Source: Selaginella tamariscina
Taxonomy: Eukaryota; Streptophyta; Lycopodiopsida; Selaginellales; Selaginellaceae
NCBI GenBank assembly: GCA_003024785.1
Contig: PUQB01000068.1
Span: forward strand, 62,001 to 126,000
Direction of reading: 5' to 3'
Length of the DNA: 64,000 nt
The position numbers and the translations under genes were made by a program. The notes below the pieces were generated by a model. The model worked only from the letters and a program-made list of their open reading frames with translations. It ran no database searches and was not told the origin of the DNA. Within the stretch, counting starts at the first letter, position 1. Every line of letters begins with the position of its first letter. Of this stretch, positions 1-9,994 are shown piece by piece.

Positions 1-1616
1 TTTGCCAAGTCGTCTGTAGCCAACTGCGAACGAACGTCTTGTAGGAGAGTTGAATTTGTTGGAGCCTGATGGACCTGCAGTGCCGCAAGCCGGAATCGAT
101 CAGGACCCAACAACACTTGCCTTTGACAGTCAAATGCAGGATCGCCCGGGCTTGGTGCAAGGTAGGAGCGCCTAGACAATGCGTCCGCCTTGCCATTCCG
201 AAAACCGGGCCTGTAGACGATGACGAAGTCAAAACGTGATAGGAACTCCGCCCACCTAGCCTGTCGCCGACTGAGAACTCGAGCCGTTCGAAAGTACTCC
301 AGGTTCTTGTGATCTGTAAGAACTTGTACAGGATGTGCAGCACCTTCCAAAAATGCCGCCACTCCTCAAACGAATCCACAATGGCCTTGAGTTCCTTGTC
401 ATGAATCTCGTAATTGATCTCCGCCGACAGGAATTTACGAGAGTGAAAAGCTACAGGATGAAGCAACTTGTCCTCTCCAACTTGCGATAGGATGGATCCT
501 ATTACAAAATCCGAGGCATCTGCTTCAACGAAGAAAGGACGAGAAGGATCAGGAGTGCTAAAATCGGAGCTGTCGTGAAGGTGTCCTTGAGTGTTGTGAA
601 TGCATGTTCCGCCTTGTCGGACCAAGAGAAAACCTCTGTGCGCTTGGTGAGTTCCGTGAGTGAAAGTACACGCTTGGAGAAGTCCTGTATGAATCGCCTG
701 TAGAAGTTTGCAAAGCCAAGGAAACATTGTACATCTCGTACAGACTTGGGCCTCTCCCACTCCACGATGGTCTTCACCTTGTGCATGTCCATGGAAACGC
801 CAGCAGGAGAGACGATGTAGCCCAAGAACTCCACAGAATCCCTATCGAAAAAACACTTCTCCAACTTCGCATACAAGCCATGCTCACGAAGCCGCTGTAG
901 AACCAACCGTACATGCTTGTCATGTGCCGCCTAGTCCTTGGAGAAAATCAAAATGTCGTCAAGGTAGATCACCACAAACTGGTCCAAGAAGTCACGAAAG
1001 ATGTCGTTCACCATATGTTGGAACACGGCTGGGGCATTGGTAAGGCCGAAAGGCATCACCGTGTACTCGAAGTGTCATATCTTGTACGAAAGGCAGTCTT
1101 CCACTCATCGCCGGGACGAATCCGTACAAGGTTGTAGGCCCCTCGTAAGTCGATCTTCTGAACACCTTTGCTCCTCGCAGCCGATCGAGAAGTTCCGGGA
1201 TCAATGGCAACGGGTACCGATTCCGAATGGTAGCTTGATTCAAAACCCTGTAGTCCACAACCAAACGTAAGCTCCCATCCTTCTTCTTGACAAAGAAGAT
1301 TGGCGCTCCTGCAGGGGACTTTGAGTGACGAATGAAGCCGGATGCCAAGTTGTCCTCGATGTATTGGCGAAGAACCTCCAACTCTATGGGTGACAATGCG
1401 TAAATCGGTCCGAACGGTGGGGTCTTTCCTTCTGCAAGATCAATAGGACAGTCGTAGGACCTGTGAACAGGAAGAACTGTAGCCTTGTGCTTGTCAAAAA
1501 CGTCCTTAAAGTCGTGGTACTTGGATGGTAGAGAAGGAGGAGAGGAGAAGGAGTAGGTGAAGGAGATTGAAAAACAGGAGAGTCAGACACAGGAAAGGTA
1601 GAAGAGGACGTAGGAG
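1..1616 (-). pseudogene. Chromovirus A pol fragment: reverse transcriptase to RNase H
   Basis: On the minus strand, 1396-992 encodes the RT N-terminal half, including the segments [15 protein letters not shown] and [15 protein letters not shown]. 906-502 encodes the RT thumb and start of RNase H ([32 protein letters not shown]). The two parts are in different frames; the interval between them also differs from copy B (STYEGPTT here, where copy B has IDLRGAYN). These are family-level RT motifs of Ty3/gypsy elements. The fragment continues off the left edge toward RNase H and integrase. It is joined on its 5' side to the linker region at 4934 once the inserted element is removed. It is a decayed copy. 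Confidence 0.9.
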
Positions 1617-2646
1617 TTACACCGGAAAATGTAAATAAACAAAGCAAAAAACTATGCCTAATTTTATAAATACTAGGGTAAAATTTTTTTGACTAACATA
1701 CTAGGGGAAGTACTAAGGGTCCAAGAACAAGGGTTGGTTTTTGGGTTTGTAACATGTATAAAATTATGTTATAATTAATTAAAATACAGTGAAAAAATAT
1801 TTTATTTACTTTCTTATTTAGATTATGTTTTTATTTCACCATGGCATATGTAGTTTGATAGTAAGTTATACTCTGTAACTAAATTAAAAATAATTTTGAC
1901 TTTGTAAATAAGGATAAAAAGAAAAGATTTATTTAGTTTAATATATCATAATAAAATTTATTTTAGTTTTGAATTATATCAAGAATGATATTATATACAC
2001 ACACATACATCCTCCATGCAAACTCAATAATTATGGCTTAACAAAAGATATTTCATTTTGAATTACATAATGTTTAACTTATGTGATATGTGTGTGTGAG
2101 AGAGAGAGAGACAAAAGAGGAGAGATGCATTATAAATTCTGCGATATATTGAAATGGTGTGCCTATGAATGTTTAATTCTGTATATGTGGATGTGTGTGT
2201 GTTTATATGATATGCGCATGTTGGTTTTTTTATCTCTGAGTTTTATAATGTGGTTTAGTGGTTTAATATTTTAATTGAAAATTTGTGACTATGTGCATGG
2301 ACACTAGCACGTGTTGAAGGTAAACACGTGTGTGTATATATATACAAGCATGTGTGCATGCATAAATTCATCTCTCTTTGTCCCTTTCTACACATATATA
2401 TAAATAATGTCTGTAAGATGTATAGACTCACATATTTAAATTATAATAGATATTTATGAAACTCTTAGTATATATATACATTATACAGTTATTGTTCTTC
2501 GCTACTTATTTATAAAATATTACATGTAATACACGTAAGCTAACCTAAACAGGGGATCCTAGAATATGCTTTAGGGTTCTTTCTGTGAAGCGGCGGAGCG
2601 TGCTCCGCAGATCCGGCGGTATGGGTTTAGCTCTCCAAGATCAGGA

Positions 2647-2985
2647 ATGTCGACCGCTATTCAGGTATCCCAGTTCATAGGCACAAATCTGTCCCAGAGT
2701 CAGGGGATTTTGGGCTTTCCGAGGAAGTTCCATTCACACTCCGGGCTCAATGTGGCAATGCCAACAAGGATAAGCTGTGCAATGGGTGGTCCAAGGTCCA
2801 TGGACAGGCCCCGGAGAAGACCCAATTTCGATCGTCCCAGTGGGGAGAAACCGACCCCTCCCCCACCTCCGCCTCCGGAGCCACTCACTGGAGCGGTCAA
2901 GTACAAGCTGTCCGAGTCCAGCACTCTTGTTATCTGGAAAGGGGATATAGGGCTCTGGTTCATCGATGGACAAACAGATGCAGTC
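2647..2985 (+). pseudogene. Captured first exon of a plastid-type macro-domain (ADP-ribose-binding) protein
   Basis: This is an open frame of 113 codons ending exactly at a GTAAGT splice donor (2986). The first ~55 residues are rich in Ser, Thr and Arg and poor in acidic residues, like a chloroplast transit peptide. A proline run (PPPPPPPEP) follows. The last ~30 residues (YKLSESSTLVIWKGDI, then DGQTDAVV) match the start of the macro/Appr-1-p processing domain, where KGDI contributes to the ADP-ribose pocket. The following NAANE-containing exon is not found in the next 1.6 kb, so the domain is cut off. A 5'-UTR-like stretch precedes it from about 2570. I read it as a host gene piece carried by the 1622-4928 element, not a working gene. 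Confidence 0.65.
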
Positions 2986-4590
2986 GTAAGTTTTTTGTTC
3001 TTCACACACACACCCACACACACTGTATGTATGGACAGTTCAGACAGTTATAATTCCTGTCTATACATATAAGCAAATTATCATCTAAGTCTATATATGC
3101 ATTATACACGCAGACACAGACAGACATACACGTTTATAAGTCTAAAAAATTAGAAAAAAATTTGTGTCTATATAATTTGTGTGTGTCTATATATATATAT
3201 AAAATATTGTCGGATCAGTGCTTTAGTCAGGTTGCATTCATGTATTTTTTCTTATTTAGCTTCCTAAGCTCGTACGGTATATATGCATTCTGTGTGCATG
3301 CGTGTGTATTTCGAATTTCGTATGTGTTTAAGAAATTTGTATGTGTGTATGTTGTGAAGATTGCTAAATTATTATACAGCAGATTCCTTTGCACTACCTT
3401 GCTATCCCCAAGCTTCAAATCACACTGCTTTCTCTCTCTGATCTATACATATACAGATACATTGTGTTCTCTGCATTGTGAGATAAGCTGTTGTATATTT
3501 AAGTATGCAAAATAAGTGTGTGTGTGTGATATTAATATTTTGCAGATTCCTCTGGATTATCTCGCTACAAGGCATCTGAACTTTTTCGGTATGAAGAATC
3601 ACTCAAATGCAATCAATATATAAATATACATTGTGTTGTGAGCGTGCATTGTGTGTATGATGTGGACGTGATAGAATTTCGTGTGTTTAGGACATAAAGT
3701 ATATATAAATATGATTTTTTTTTGCTACCTTTATTGAAGCCTCTTTCTTTGTCATATATGCATATACATTGTGTTTGTGTGTGTATGTGATGCGTCAAAG
3801 ATTAACATAATATGAATTTTTGTGCGTGCGTGCATGTGATAAATAAATATTCTGCTTTAAGTTATTTTTCGTTACAAGGAGCATTTGAGCTTCTATCTGT
3901 GTCTCTGTGCGTGTGTATGTGTTGACTTTCGTTTATAAAGACAGAACTGGGTTCACATAAATATAATAGAACGTGTTTGTGTCTGTATGTGGGATGTGTT
4001 GCTAAATTGATATTGTGCAGATTCCTCTCCATTTCAAGATTGGGATGTGCTTTTACATATCCAGACTGCTAAATTGGATATTTGTTTCAGATTCTTCTCC
4101 ATTTCAAGCTTTTTCCGGTAAGCCGGCTTTATCTTTTTCCCATCGGATCATTGTGCGTGCGTCTTGTTTGTATATATATAGAGAGAATACTTATAGTATA
4201 AAATTATTATATACGTTTCATTAATGTTAGGTGTTCCTAGGGATAGGTACACGGAGGGCTTGCTCCTGCCGGTGAGCGTATTTTGACATTGAATTAGGTA
4301 TAACAGAAGCCCAATAGAGCCCTAAAGGATAATTTCAATCCAGTGTGTGCATTATACATACTTAAGAATAAATACATAATGAAATAAGAAATGCAAATAC
4401 TTACACATAGGCTTTGGTTAACATCTTCTTGGATGAATGTTTCACTTACTGCAATAATATTATAATAGCATACACACAGTATATAACTGGTGAATCCTGG
4501 TTACATTAGTTTCTTTTCTTGGCAGAGGCCTCGTTGATGCAGAACCTCACGCATGAAGAAACGCTTCCCGAAAGGTGGACTGGTGTGTGA
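2986..4590 (+). other. Intron-like DNA with further exon-like pieces inside the DNA element
   Basis: T-rich DNA with GT repeats and several good acceptor sites: TTTTGCAG at about 3544, TGTGCAG at about 4019, TTTCAG at about 4090, GGCAG at about 4526. Three of these are followed by near-identical short pieces beginning ATTC(C/T)(T/)TCTCC. After the last acceptor, 4527-4588 can encode EASLMQNLTHEETLPERWTG followed by V and a stop, like a terminal exon. I cannot connect these pieces to a known protein. They may belong to the same captured gene as the macro-domain exon or to another. Confidence 0.3.
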
Positions 4591-4933
4591 GAGAGAGAGA
4601 GGGGATTCACAGAGAGATCACCAGAAATCAATAATGTTTATTATTTTTTAATTTAATTAATGAAAAGTTAAAGAGTTTTAATTAAGTACAATTAAAATCA
4701 ATAATAAATTTAAAATTAAATAAAATAAATTATATAAAAACAAACAAAAATTATTACTGTATAAACAAGGGTAAAAACAAAATAATATTATAAGGTATAT
4801 TAACTATGTAAAAACAAATCAATGTTCGACCCCTAGTATGTTAACTGCTTTTTACAAAAACAAAGGCTTGTTTTCTAGAGATGTTTTTTACCCTAAAAGA
4901 TAAAAACTAGGGGTTTGCATTTTCCGGTGTTAC

Positions 4934-5866
4934 TTGAAAGGCAAAAAGGTGGAAAGGAGCAGGATCAGTGGTAAGTTCATGCATGGTAGTGGTAAGAACT
5001 CGGAGAGGAGCAGGAAAGAGCTGTGATTGAAAAAGAGGAAGGATCTTGGGGGGGGAATAGAAACAGAGTAATGAAAAGAAGCAGGATTGGAAGAAACAGA
5101 TGTGGATGTTGACAAGTGTACAGGATTGGAAGAATCCTGTACAGAAGTCCGTGGATGCACAGGAGTGAGGAGAGCCTGTGAATGTGCTGATGGATCAACA
5201 GGAGGTGGATCCTGTTGAGGAGGAACCTTCGACACTGATACAGGATTGGAAGAACCCTGTACAGGACACCGCAAACTTACAGGAGTGGAGAAAGCCTGCG
5301 GATGTGCTGAGGAACTGACATGAGGTGAATCCTGTCGAGCAGGAGTCTTCAACACTGGTACAGGAACAGGCACGGTCAATCCTGTAGCTTGTACTGCCTC
5401 AGACACCAAGGATGTATCCTGCACGCAGGAAGGTACAGGGTTGATCCTGGCTGTTGGAGAGGAAAACGTGAGCGTCCTAGACCTCCCGTCGATCTGCGGA
5501 TTTGCAACAATGAACCATGGCATGCCAAAAATGATGGGAGTCGACCGAGTCTTGATCAGGTTGAAGGAAATCGAACAGTTGAATGCACCATGATTGCAAA
5601 AGAGAGGTGTGGTAGCGTGGTAACTGCGCCAGAAGCAATCAAACGACATCGGCCACCTCTACAGGAATTGCATGCTTCAACTTCACCACCAGAATGCCAT
5701 GCTGAGCTGCAAAAGTGTCATCCATGAAACATGCATTTGCACCCAGTGTCTAACAGGGCAACTCCTTGAGCTCTTGATTATTGAGGCGAATGTGTACAGG
5801 AAACTTGAGTGATGGAATGGTAAGTAGCACCAATGGAGCCTGCACCTACGTCCAACTTCGCGGCTC
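4934..5866 (-). pseudogene. Chromovirus A protease and proline-rich linker
   Basis: This is the minus-strand counterpart of 13698-14631 in copy B. The aspartic protease segment (LDTGANACFMDDTF in translation) lies near 5760-5700, followed by VPVEVADGR. A region rich in Pro, Ser and Val (5400-4930) is built from repeated CAGGAT/ATCCTG words. The linker has no enzymatic motif. Frames are broken relative to copy B. The segment ends at the insertion of the 1622-4928 element. Confidence 0.8.
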
Positions 5867-6846
5867 CTAGACGAAGTGGACATTGAAGTTTTCCGGCTGA
5901 ACTTCAGCTTCGGCTTCACGCGCCTTGAACTTCCTGGCTTTATTAGGACATTCCGCCACCTTGTGTCCTGCTGCACCACAAATACAAGCATAGGTTCTCA
6001 CCCCGTCGACGTTGTTTCTCAGCAGTTGAAAGTGGGCCACGCTTGGAATTGTTAACCTCCATAGGAACTGCTCCAGAAGGTGTCGCAGGAACATGTGCTA
6101 CGGCTACAGGGTTGGCTGGCAGGAACTGCTGACGGAATTTTTCCTGACGGCGCTCGAACAAACGGTTGTCGCAGCGAACGGCCTGTTGCATGATCTCCGT
6201 TAACGTTGAGCATCCGGTAACGTAAGGAGAAGGTCCTTCACGTCGTCCTTCAGCCCAAAACGAAAATGTTCGATCAATGCAGTCTCGTCCCATGGAATGT
6301 TCGTGCACAATTGCTGGAATTCGGATGCATAAACGGAAGCTGGTCTGGATCCTTGTGTGAGCCTCCGTAACTTTGTGCATGCAGAACGGTACTTATCAGG
6401 ATCTCCAAAGCAGGCTTCAAAGGCAGCCACGAAACCTTCAAAGTCTTCCATCAATGAGTCGTCACGCTCCAGCAAGGGAGCAACCCAAGCTCGTGGAGAT
6501 CCACTTAGTAAGGATGCCAAAAGGCCAACCTTTTGTGCATCCGTCGAGTAGCGGCGTGGTTGCATGTGGATCAAGAGCCGGATCTGATTCAGGAAACCTT
6601 GGAAATCGGCACGGTTGCCACTGAACTTCTCTGGCATGCTGATCTTCGGCTCCGGAGAAAAGTTCGATGAAGAAGGAACCACCGATGCCTGAGAGAGAGC
6701 CTGCGCAGCAGCCTTGGAGGATGCATCAGCAGCTGCATGTGCCGCATGGGTGGACAGCCTTGTAGATCGGTGACCACTTGGCGCAAAATGGCCAGCTCAT
6801 GAAGCAACATTTGGTGCTCGCGTTGAAAGTGCTCAAAATCAGCCAT
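5867..6846 (-). pseudogene. Chromovirus A gag
   Basis: ATG at 6846 (MADFEHFQREHQMLLHEL) and a TAG at 5867-5869. The central part has the retrotransposon-gag core (PEKFSGNRADFQGFLNQIRL, then SGSPRAWVAPLLE and FEACFGDPDK). Near the C-terminus there is one zinc knuckle (CGAAGHKVAEC). The total length is not a multiple of three and the frame changes at least twice, so the reading frame is broken. Gag would form the cytoplasmic virus-like particle. The pol frame starts across the gag stop in the -1 frame, as in copy B. Confidence 0.85.
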
Positions 6847-6933
6847 GATCGTATGAAAGAAAGAAAGGAGAAAAACGAAGGAAAAGAATCAAGGAAAAAA
6901 AAAAGGTAGCTGGGAAACGAAGAGCTATGAAAG

Positions 6934-6946
6934 CAGTTACAATCAA
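6934..6946 (-). promoter_or_regulatory. Self-priming primer-binding site of chromovirus A
   Basis: Immediately inside the LTR, the minus strand reads TTGATTGTAACTG. Its exact complement, CAGTTACAATCAA, is found at 7178-7166, at the predicted RNA 5' end about 29 bp after the TATA-like box. No tRNA-type TGG... site is present here. This fits Tf1/sushi-type priming by the 5' end of the element's own RNA. Copy B shows a matching base change in both partners. Confidence 0.7.
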
Positions 6947-6948
6947 AC

Positions 6949-7462
6949 TGTCAAGCCACGATCCAGGAACCAGGAAGCAAGTAGGATTCCGAGAACAGGA
7001 AGGCTTGACTCAGGAACAGGACCGAGAGCAAGACAGGAACTAGGACAGGAACAGGACGGATCCAAGAACAAGACAGGATCCGGGAGCAAGACAGGACAGG
7101 AGGCAAAGAGTAAGACAAGAACAAGACAAGAACAAGGAACAAGAATAATCGTAGAATGACTGGTGTTGATTGTAACTGATTGTACAACAATTAGGTCGGA
7201 GCTTTTATGCTCACAACTCCAAGCTAATCTGGTCATGAGCTTAATCTAGTCACTAGCCAAAATTGGTCATCCTTATCCTATAGGAATATCCTGTAGGAAT
7301 ATCCTGCGGGAATATCCTGCGGGAATATCCTGTGAGAATATCCTGCGGGAATATCCTGTGGCATATCCTGTGGGAATATCCTGCAGGCCGAAATCCTGTA
7401 TCGCATATCCTGTAGGCTGAATCCTGTATGTCGTATCCTGTATCCTGTATCGGGTCGTGACA
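6949..7462 (-). repeat. 5' LTR of chromovirus A
   Basis: On the minus strand it starts TGTCACGACCCGATA (7462) and ends GTGGCTTGACA (6949), matching both LTRs of copy B. The U3 part (7265-7460) is made of degenerate CAGGATA words. A TATA-like CATAAAAG lies at about 7209-7202. About 29 bp downstream is the sequence 7178-7166, which is complementary to the primer-binding site. The partner LTR is outside the window, so no target duplication can be checked. Confidence 0.92.
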
Positions 7463-7652
7463 TGTATATATATGTGTATGTGTGTGTTTGTTTATCTGTA
7501 TGATTTTATTTGTTTCGCTCACACGCATACACACGATATACATATATACACATATATATACCTATGTACATATATACACACATATATTATGTGTACCAGT
7601 ACTGTATAATTTTATTTATTTATCTATCTCTTGCACACACACGTACACTCCT

Positions 7653-7713
<61 letters not shown>

Positions 7714-7790
7714 TATATATGTATGTGTTTTTATTTGTATAATTTTTTTATTTATTAATTTTATCTCTCGCACACACGCTAAGCCCCTCG
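7463..7790. repeat. Microsatellite-rich stretch (GT/CATA/TA)
   Basis: Mixed (TG)n, (CATA)n and (TA)n tracts, with the purest part at 7655-7715. Open frames here are low-complexity peptides (YIHTYIHTYIYIYI) and not genes. The stretch separates the chromovirus A LTR from the palindrome array. Confidence 0.85.
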
Positions 7791-7794
7791 AGCG

Positions 7795-9695
7795 GCGGAA
7801 TTAATCCCGCCGCTATATGGTTGGGGCCATGGCGGCGGGATTAATCCCGCCGCCGAGGCCCTTCACGCAGGCTATGGGCGGCGGGATTAATTCCGCCGCT
7901 CTAGGACAAACCAAAGAGCGGCGGGATTAATCCCACCGTCCATGGCCTGCGTGAAGGGCCTCGGCGACAGGATTAATCCCGCCGCCCACCCATGCCCTGC
8001 GCGGAATGCGGCGGGATTTATCTCGTCGGCCATGGCCTGTGTGAAGGCCCTAATGGGCGGGATTAATCCCGCCGGATTCCGCGCAGGACATTTATAGGGG
8101 ATGGGCGGCGGGATTAATCCCCCGCTCATGAGGCTAACCGAAGAGCCTGCATGAAAGATCCTGCACGGAAGGCTAACCGAAGAGCCTGCATGACATGTCC
8201 TGCGCGTAAGGCGGCGGGATTAATCCCGCCGCCCATGGAATTCACGCAGGACATGAACGGCGGGATTAATCCCGCCCCACGCTCATGCCCTTCGCGGAGG
8301 GCGGCAGGATTAATCCTGCTGCTCAGGCACTTCCGCAGGATATAAGCGGCGGGATTAATCCCGCCCCCACCCATCCCTGTTCAAAATGCCGCGGGATTAA
8401 TCCCGCAGCCAATATATATGTGTGAGCGCATGATTTACGAGAGGGCGGCGGGATTAATCTCTCCGAACCTTTTATGCCGGTGGCGGAATTAATCCCGCCA
8501 CCCTTCTTTTTTTCCTCCATTGGTATGTTGAATCAATCCCGACTAACTCTGTCTGAGACGGAGAAGGTTTACAAAATACCAATGGAGAGAACTGAGAAGG
8601 GTGGTGGGATTAATTTCACCATCCCTTACATTGTGGGCGAGATTAATCCCGCCGCCTTTTCGGAGCCCCTGAAGGGGTGTGAGAAATAATTCCTGCCCAA
8701 TTCTCTCTGAGAACGAGAAAGGTGGCGTCCAGCGGGATTAATCCCGCCGCCTATGGCCGAAGTGAAGGGCCTGGGCGGTGGGATTAATCCCGCCGCGTAC
8801 GCATGCTCTGCACGGAATCAGGCGGGATTTATCCCGCCGCCAATTGCCTACCTGAAGGGCCTAGGCGGCGGGATTAATCCCGCAAGATTTCGCACAGGGC
8901 ATTGGCGTTCGGCGGGATTAATCCCGCCGACTAAGGCCCGAGTGAAGGGCCTGGGCGGCGGGATTAATCCCGCCGCGTACGCATGCCCTGCGCGGAATCG
9001 GGCGGGATTTTCCCGCCGCCATTGGCCTGCCTGAAGTGCCTAGGCGGCGGGATTAATCCCGCCCGATTCCGCGCAAGGCATTGGCGTCCGGTGGGATTAA
9101 TCCCGCCGCCTAGGGCCGAAGTGAAGGGCCGGGGCGGCGGGATTAATCCCGCTGCCCTGCGCGGAATCGGGCGGGATTAATCCCGCCGCCAAAGGACTGC
9201 CTAAAGGGCCTAGGCGGTGGGATTAATCCCTCCCAATTTCAAGCAGGGAATTGGCGTCTGGCGGGATTAATCCCGCCGCATAAGGACCGAGTGAAGGCCC
9301 TGGGCGGCGGGATTAATCCCGCCGAGTCTTCAATGCCTGTTGGAGGAATGAATCCCGCCACCCTTCGCTTTTTTCTCCATTGGTGAGTCGGACCAATCCC
9401 AAACGTTTCTGTCTGAGACGTAGAAGGTTTACAACATACCAATGGAAAGAATTGGGAAGGGTGGGGAAATTCATTTAACCATCCTTTACATGGTGGGCGA
9501 GATTAATCCCGCCTCCTTTCTGGAGTCACTGAAGGGGTGTGCCAAATAAATCCTGCCCAGTTCTCTCTGAGACCGAGAAGGGTGGCAAGATTAATTCCGC
9601 ACTCCCGTTCAAGGCCTCCAGAAAGGTGGCGAGATTAATCCCGCCCACTCTTTCAGGAGGCATTGAAGGGGTGGCGAGATTAATCCCGCCGCACC
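7795..9695. repeat. Array of ~36 palindromes, consensus GGCGGGATTAATCCCGCC, ~45-bp spacing
   Basis: The 18-bp consensus equals its own reverse complement. I count about 36 exact or near copies, for example at 7834, 8213, 8867, 8912, 8958, 9044, 9137, 9170 and 9306. Centre-to-centre distances are mostly 42-46 bp. Between 8732 and 9306 the spacers repeat in a fixed order of four, giving a higher-order unit of about 170-180 bp. Two spacers of the set are inverted versions of one another (CCCTGCGCGGAATCG and CGATTCCGCGCA). A larger unit is duplicated too: 8484-8700 resembles 9344-9600. Mutations are scattered and some copies keep symmetry (GGCAGG...CCTGCT at 8302). It is non-coding. The GGGINPA and GLIPPP peptides in all frames are by-products of the repeat. 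Confidence 0.95.
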
Positions 9696-9806
9696 TTCCA
9701 TGTGAATATATATGTGTATTAGTATATATAAGTTGCATATCTTATTTTATTTACTTTTATCATCTTATCATAATATTTCGAGTAAAAGCTAGGAATCTAT
9801 GTAAAA

Positions 9807-9889
9807 CTGTCCAGAGCTCACATTTGTGGTGGTTCTAAAACGAAATGTTATCTTTCTTTTGCACTAGCACAAATGTGAGCTTCGAACAG
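9807..9889. other. Imperfect hairpin with 22-nt arms
   Basis: 9807-9828 pairs with 9868-9889. The arms share GCTCACATTTGTG and CTGT, with mismatches only around the CCAGA/TCGAA positions, and are separated by a 39-nt loop. It lies between the palindrome array and the first exon-like piece of the ParB-like gene. Arm length and near-complete pairing resemble a small-RNA precursor or a tiny inverted-repeat remnant. Nothing decides between these. Confidence 0.45.
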
Positions 9890-9994
9890 TTAATTACGTC
9901 TACTTCTCTCTGTGTATTATTTTTGTATATTCGGGTTTATACAAGTGTGTGTGCGTTTTTATATGATTTGTATTCATAGTGTATTATTTTGCAG

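Larger units (their letters stand above)
1622..4928. mobile_element. Terminal-inverted-repeat DNA element (CACTA-like?) carrying host gene fragments
   Basis: Aligning copy A with the uninterrupted copy B at 14625-14635 shows a clean 3.3-kb insertion. Its ends are mirror images: CACCGGAAAATG at 1621 and CATTTTCCGGTG at 4918-4929. The flanks can be read as a GTTAC 5-bp target duplication (1617-1621 and 4929-4933), or as TTA 3 bp with ends CACCGG...CCGGTG. The second reading would fit a CACTA/EnSpm-type element. A 14-bp subterminal motif TAACATACTAGGGG occurs in inverted orientation inside each end (near 1694 and near 4840), again typical of CACTA elements. No transposase is visible, so it is non-autonomous. 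Superfamily assignment is an inference. Confidence 0.8.
1..7462 (-). mobile_element. Chromovirus-type Ty3/gypsy LTR retrotransposon, copy A (truncated by window edge)
   Basis: The element reads right to left: 5' LTR (6949-7462), primer-binding site, gag (5867-6846), protease and linker (about 4934-5866), a foreign insertion (1622-4928), then reverse transcriptase and the start of RNase H (1616 to 1). It matches copy B (12061-18278) in the opposite orientation over its whole visible length, which lets the insertion be located exactly. The integrase, chromodomain and 3' LTR lie beyond position 1. Reading frames are broken in several places, so it is not autonomous. Confidence 0.93.

Noticed and set aside
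2647..3072. Functional macro-domain gene
   Set aside because: The domain ends after ~30 residues at a splice donor, no downstream macro exon is present, and it lies inside a transposon within a retrotransposon.
7253..7758. Open frames of Tyr/Ile/His/Thr repeats
   Set aside because: Translation of (TA)n/(CATA)n microsatellites and of the LTR CAGGATA words.
7795..9695. CRISPR array
   Set aside because: Repeats are perfect palindromes with related, recurring spacers, not unique ones. No cas genes are present and the context is plant nuclear DNA with introns and LTR elements.
7887..9738. Genes encoding GGGINPA/GLIPPP-repeat proteins on both strands
   Set aside because: The peptides appear in several frames of both strands because the DNA repeat is palindromic. 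There is no start context or conserved frame.
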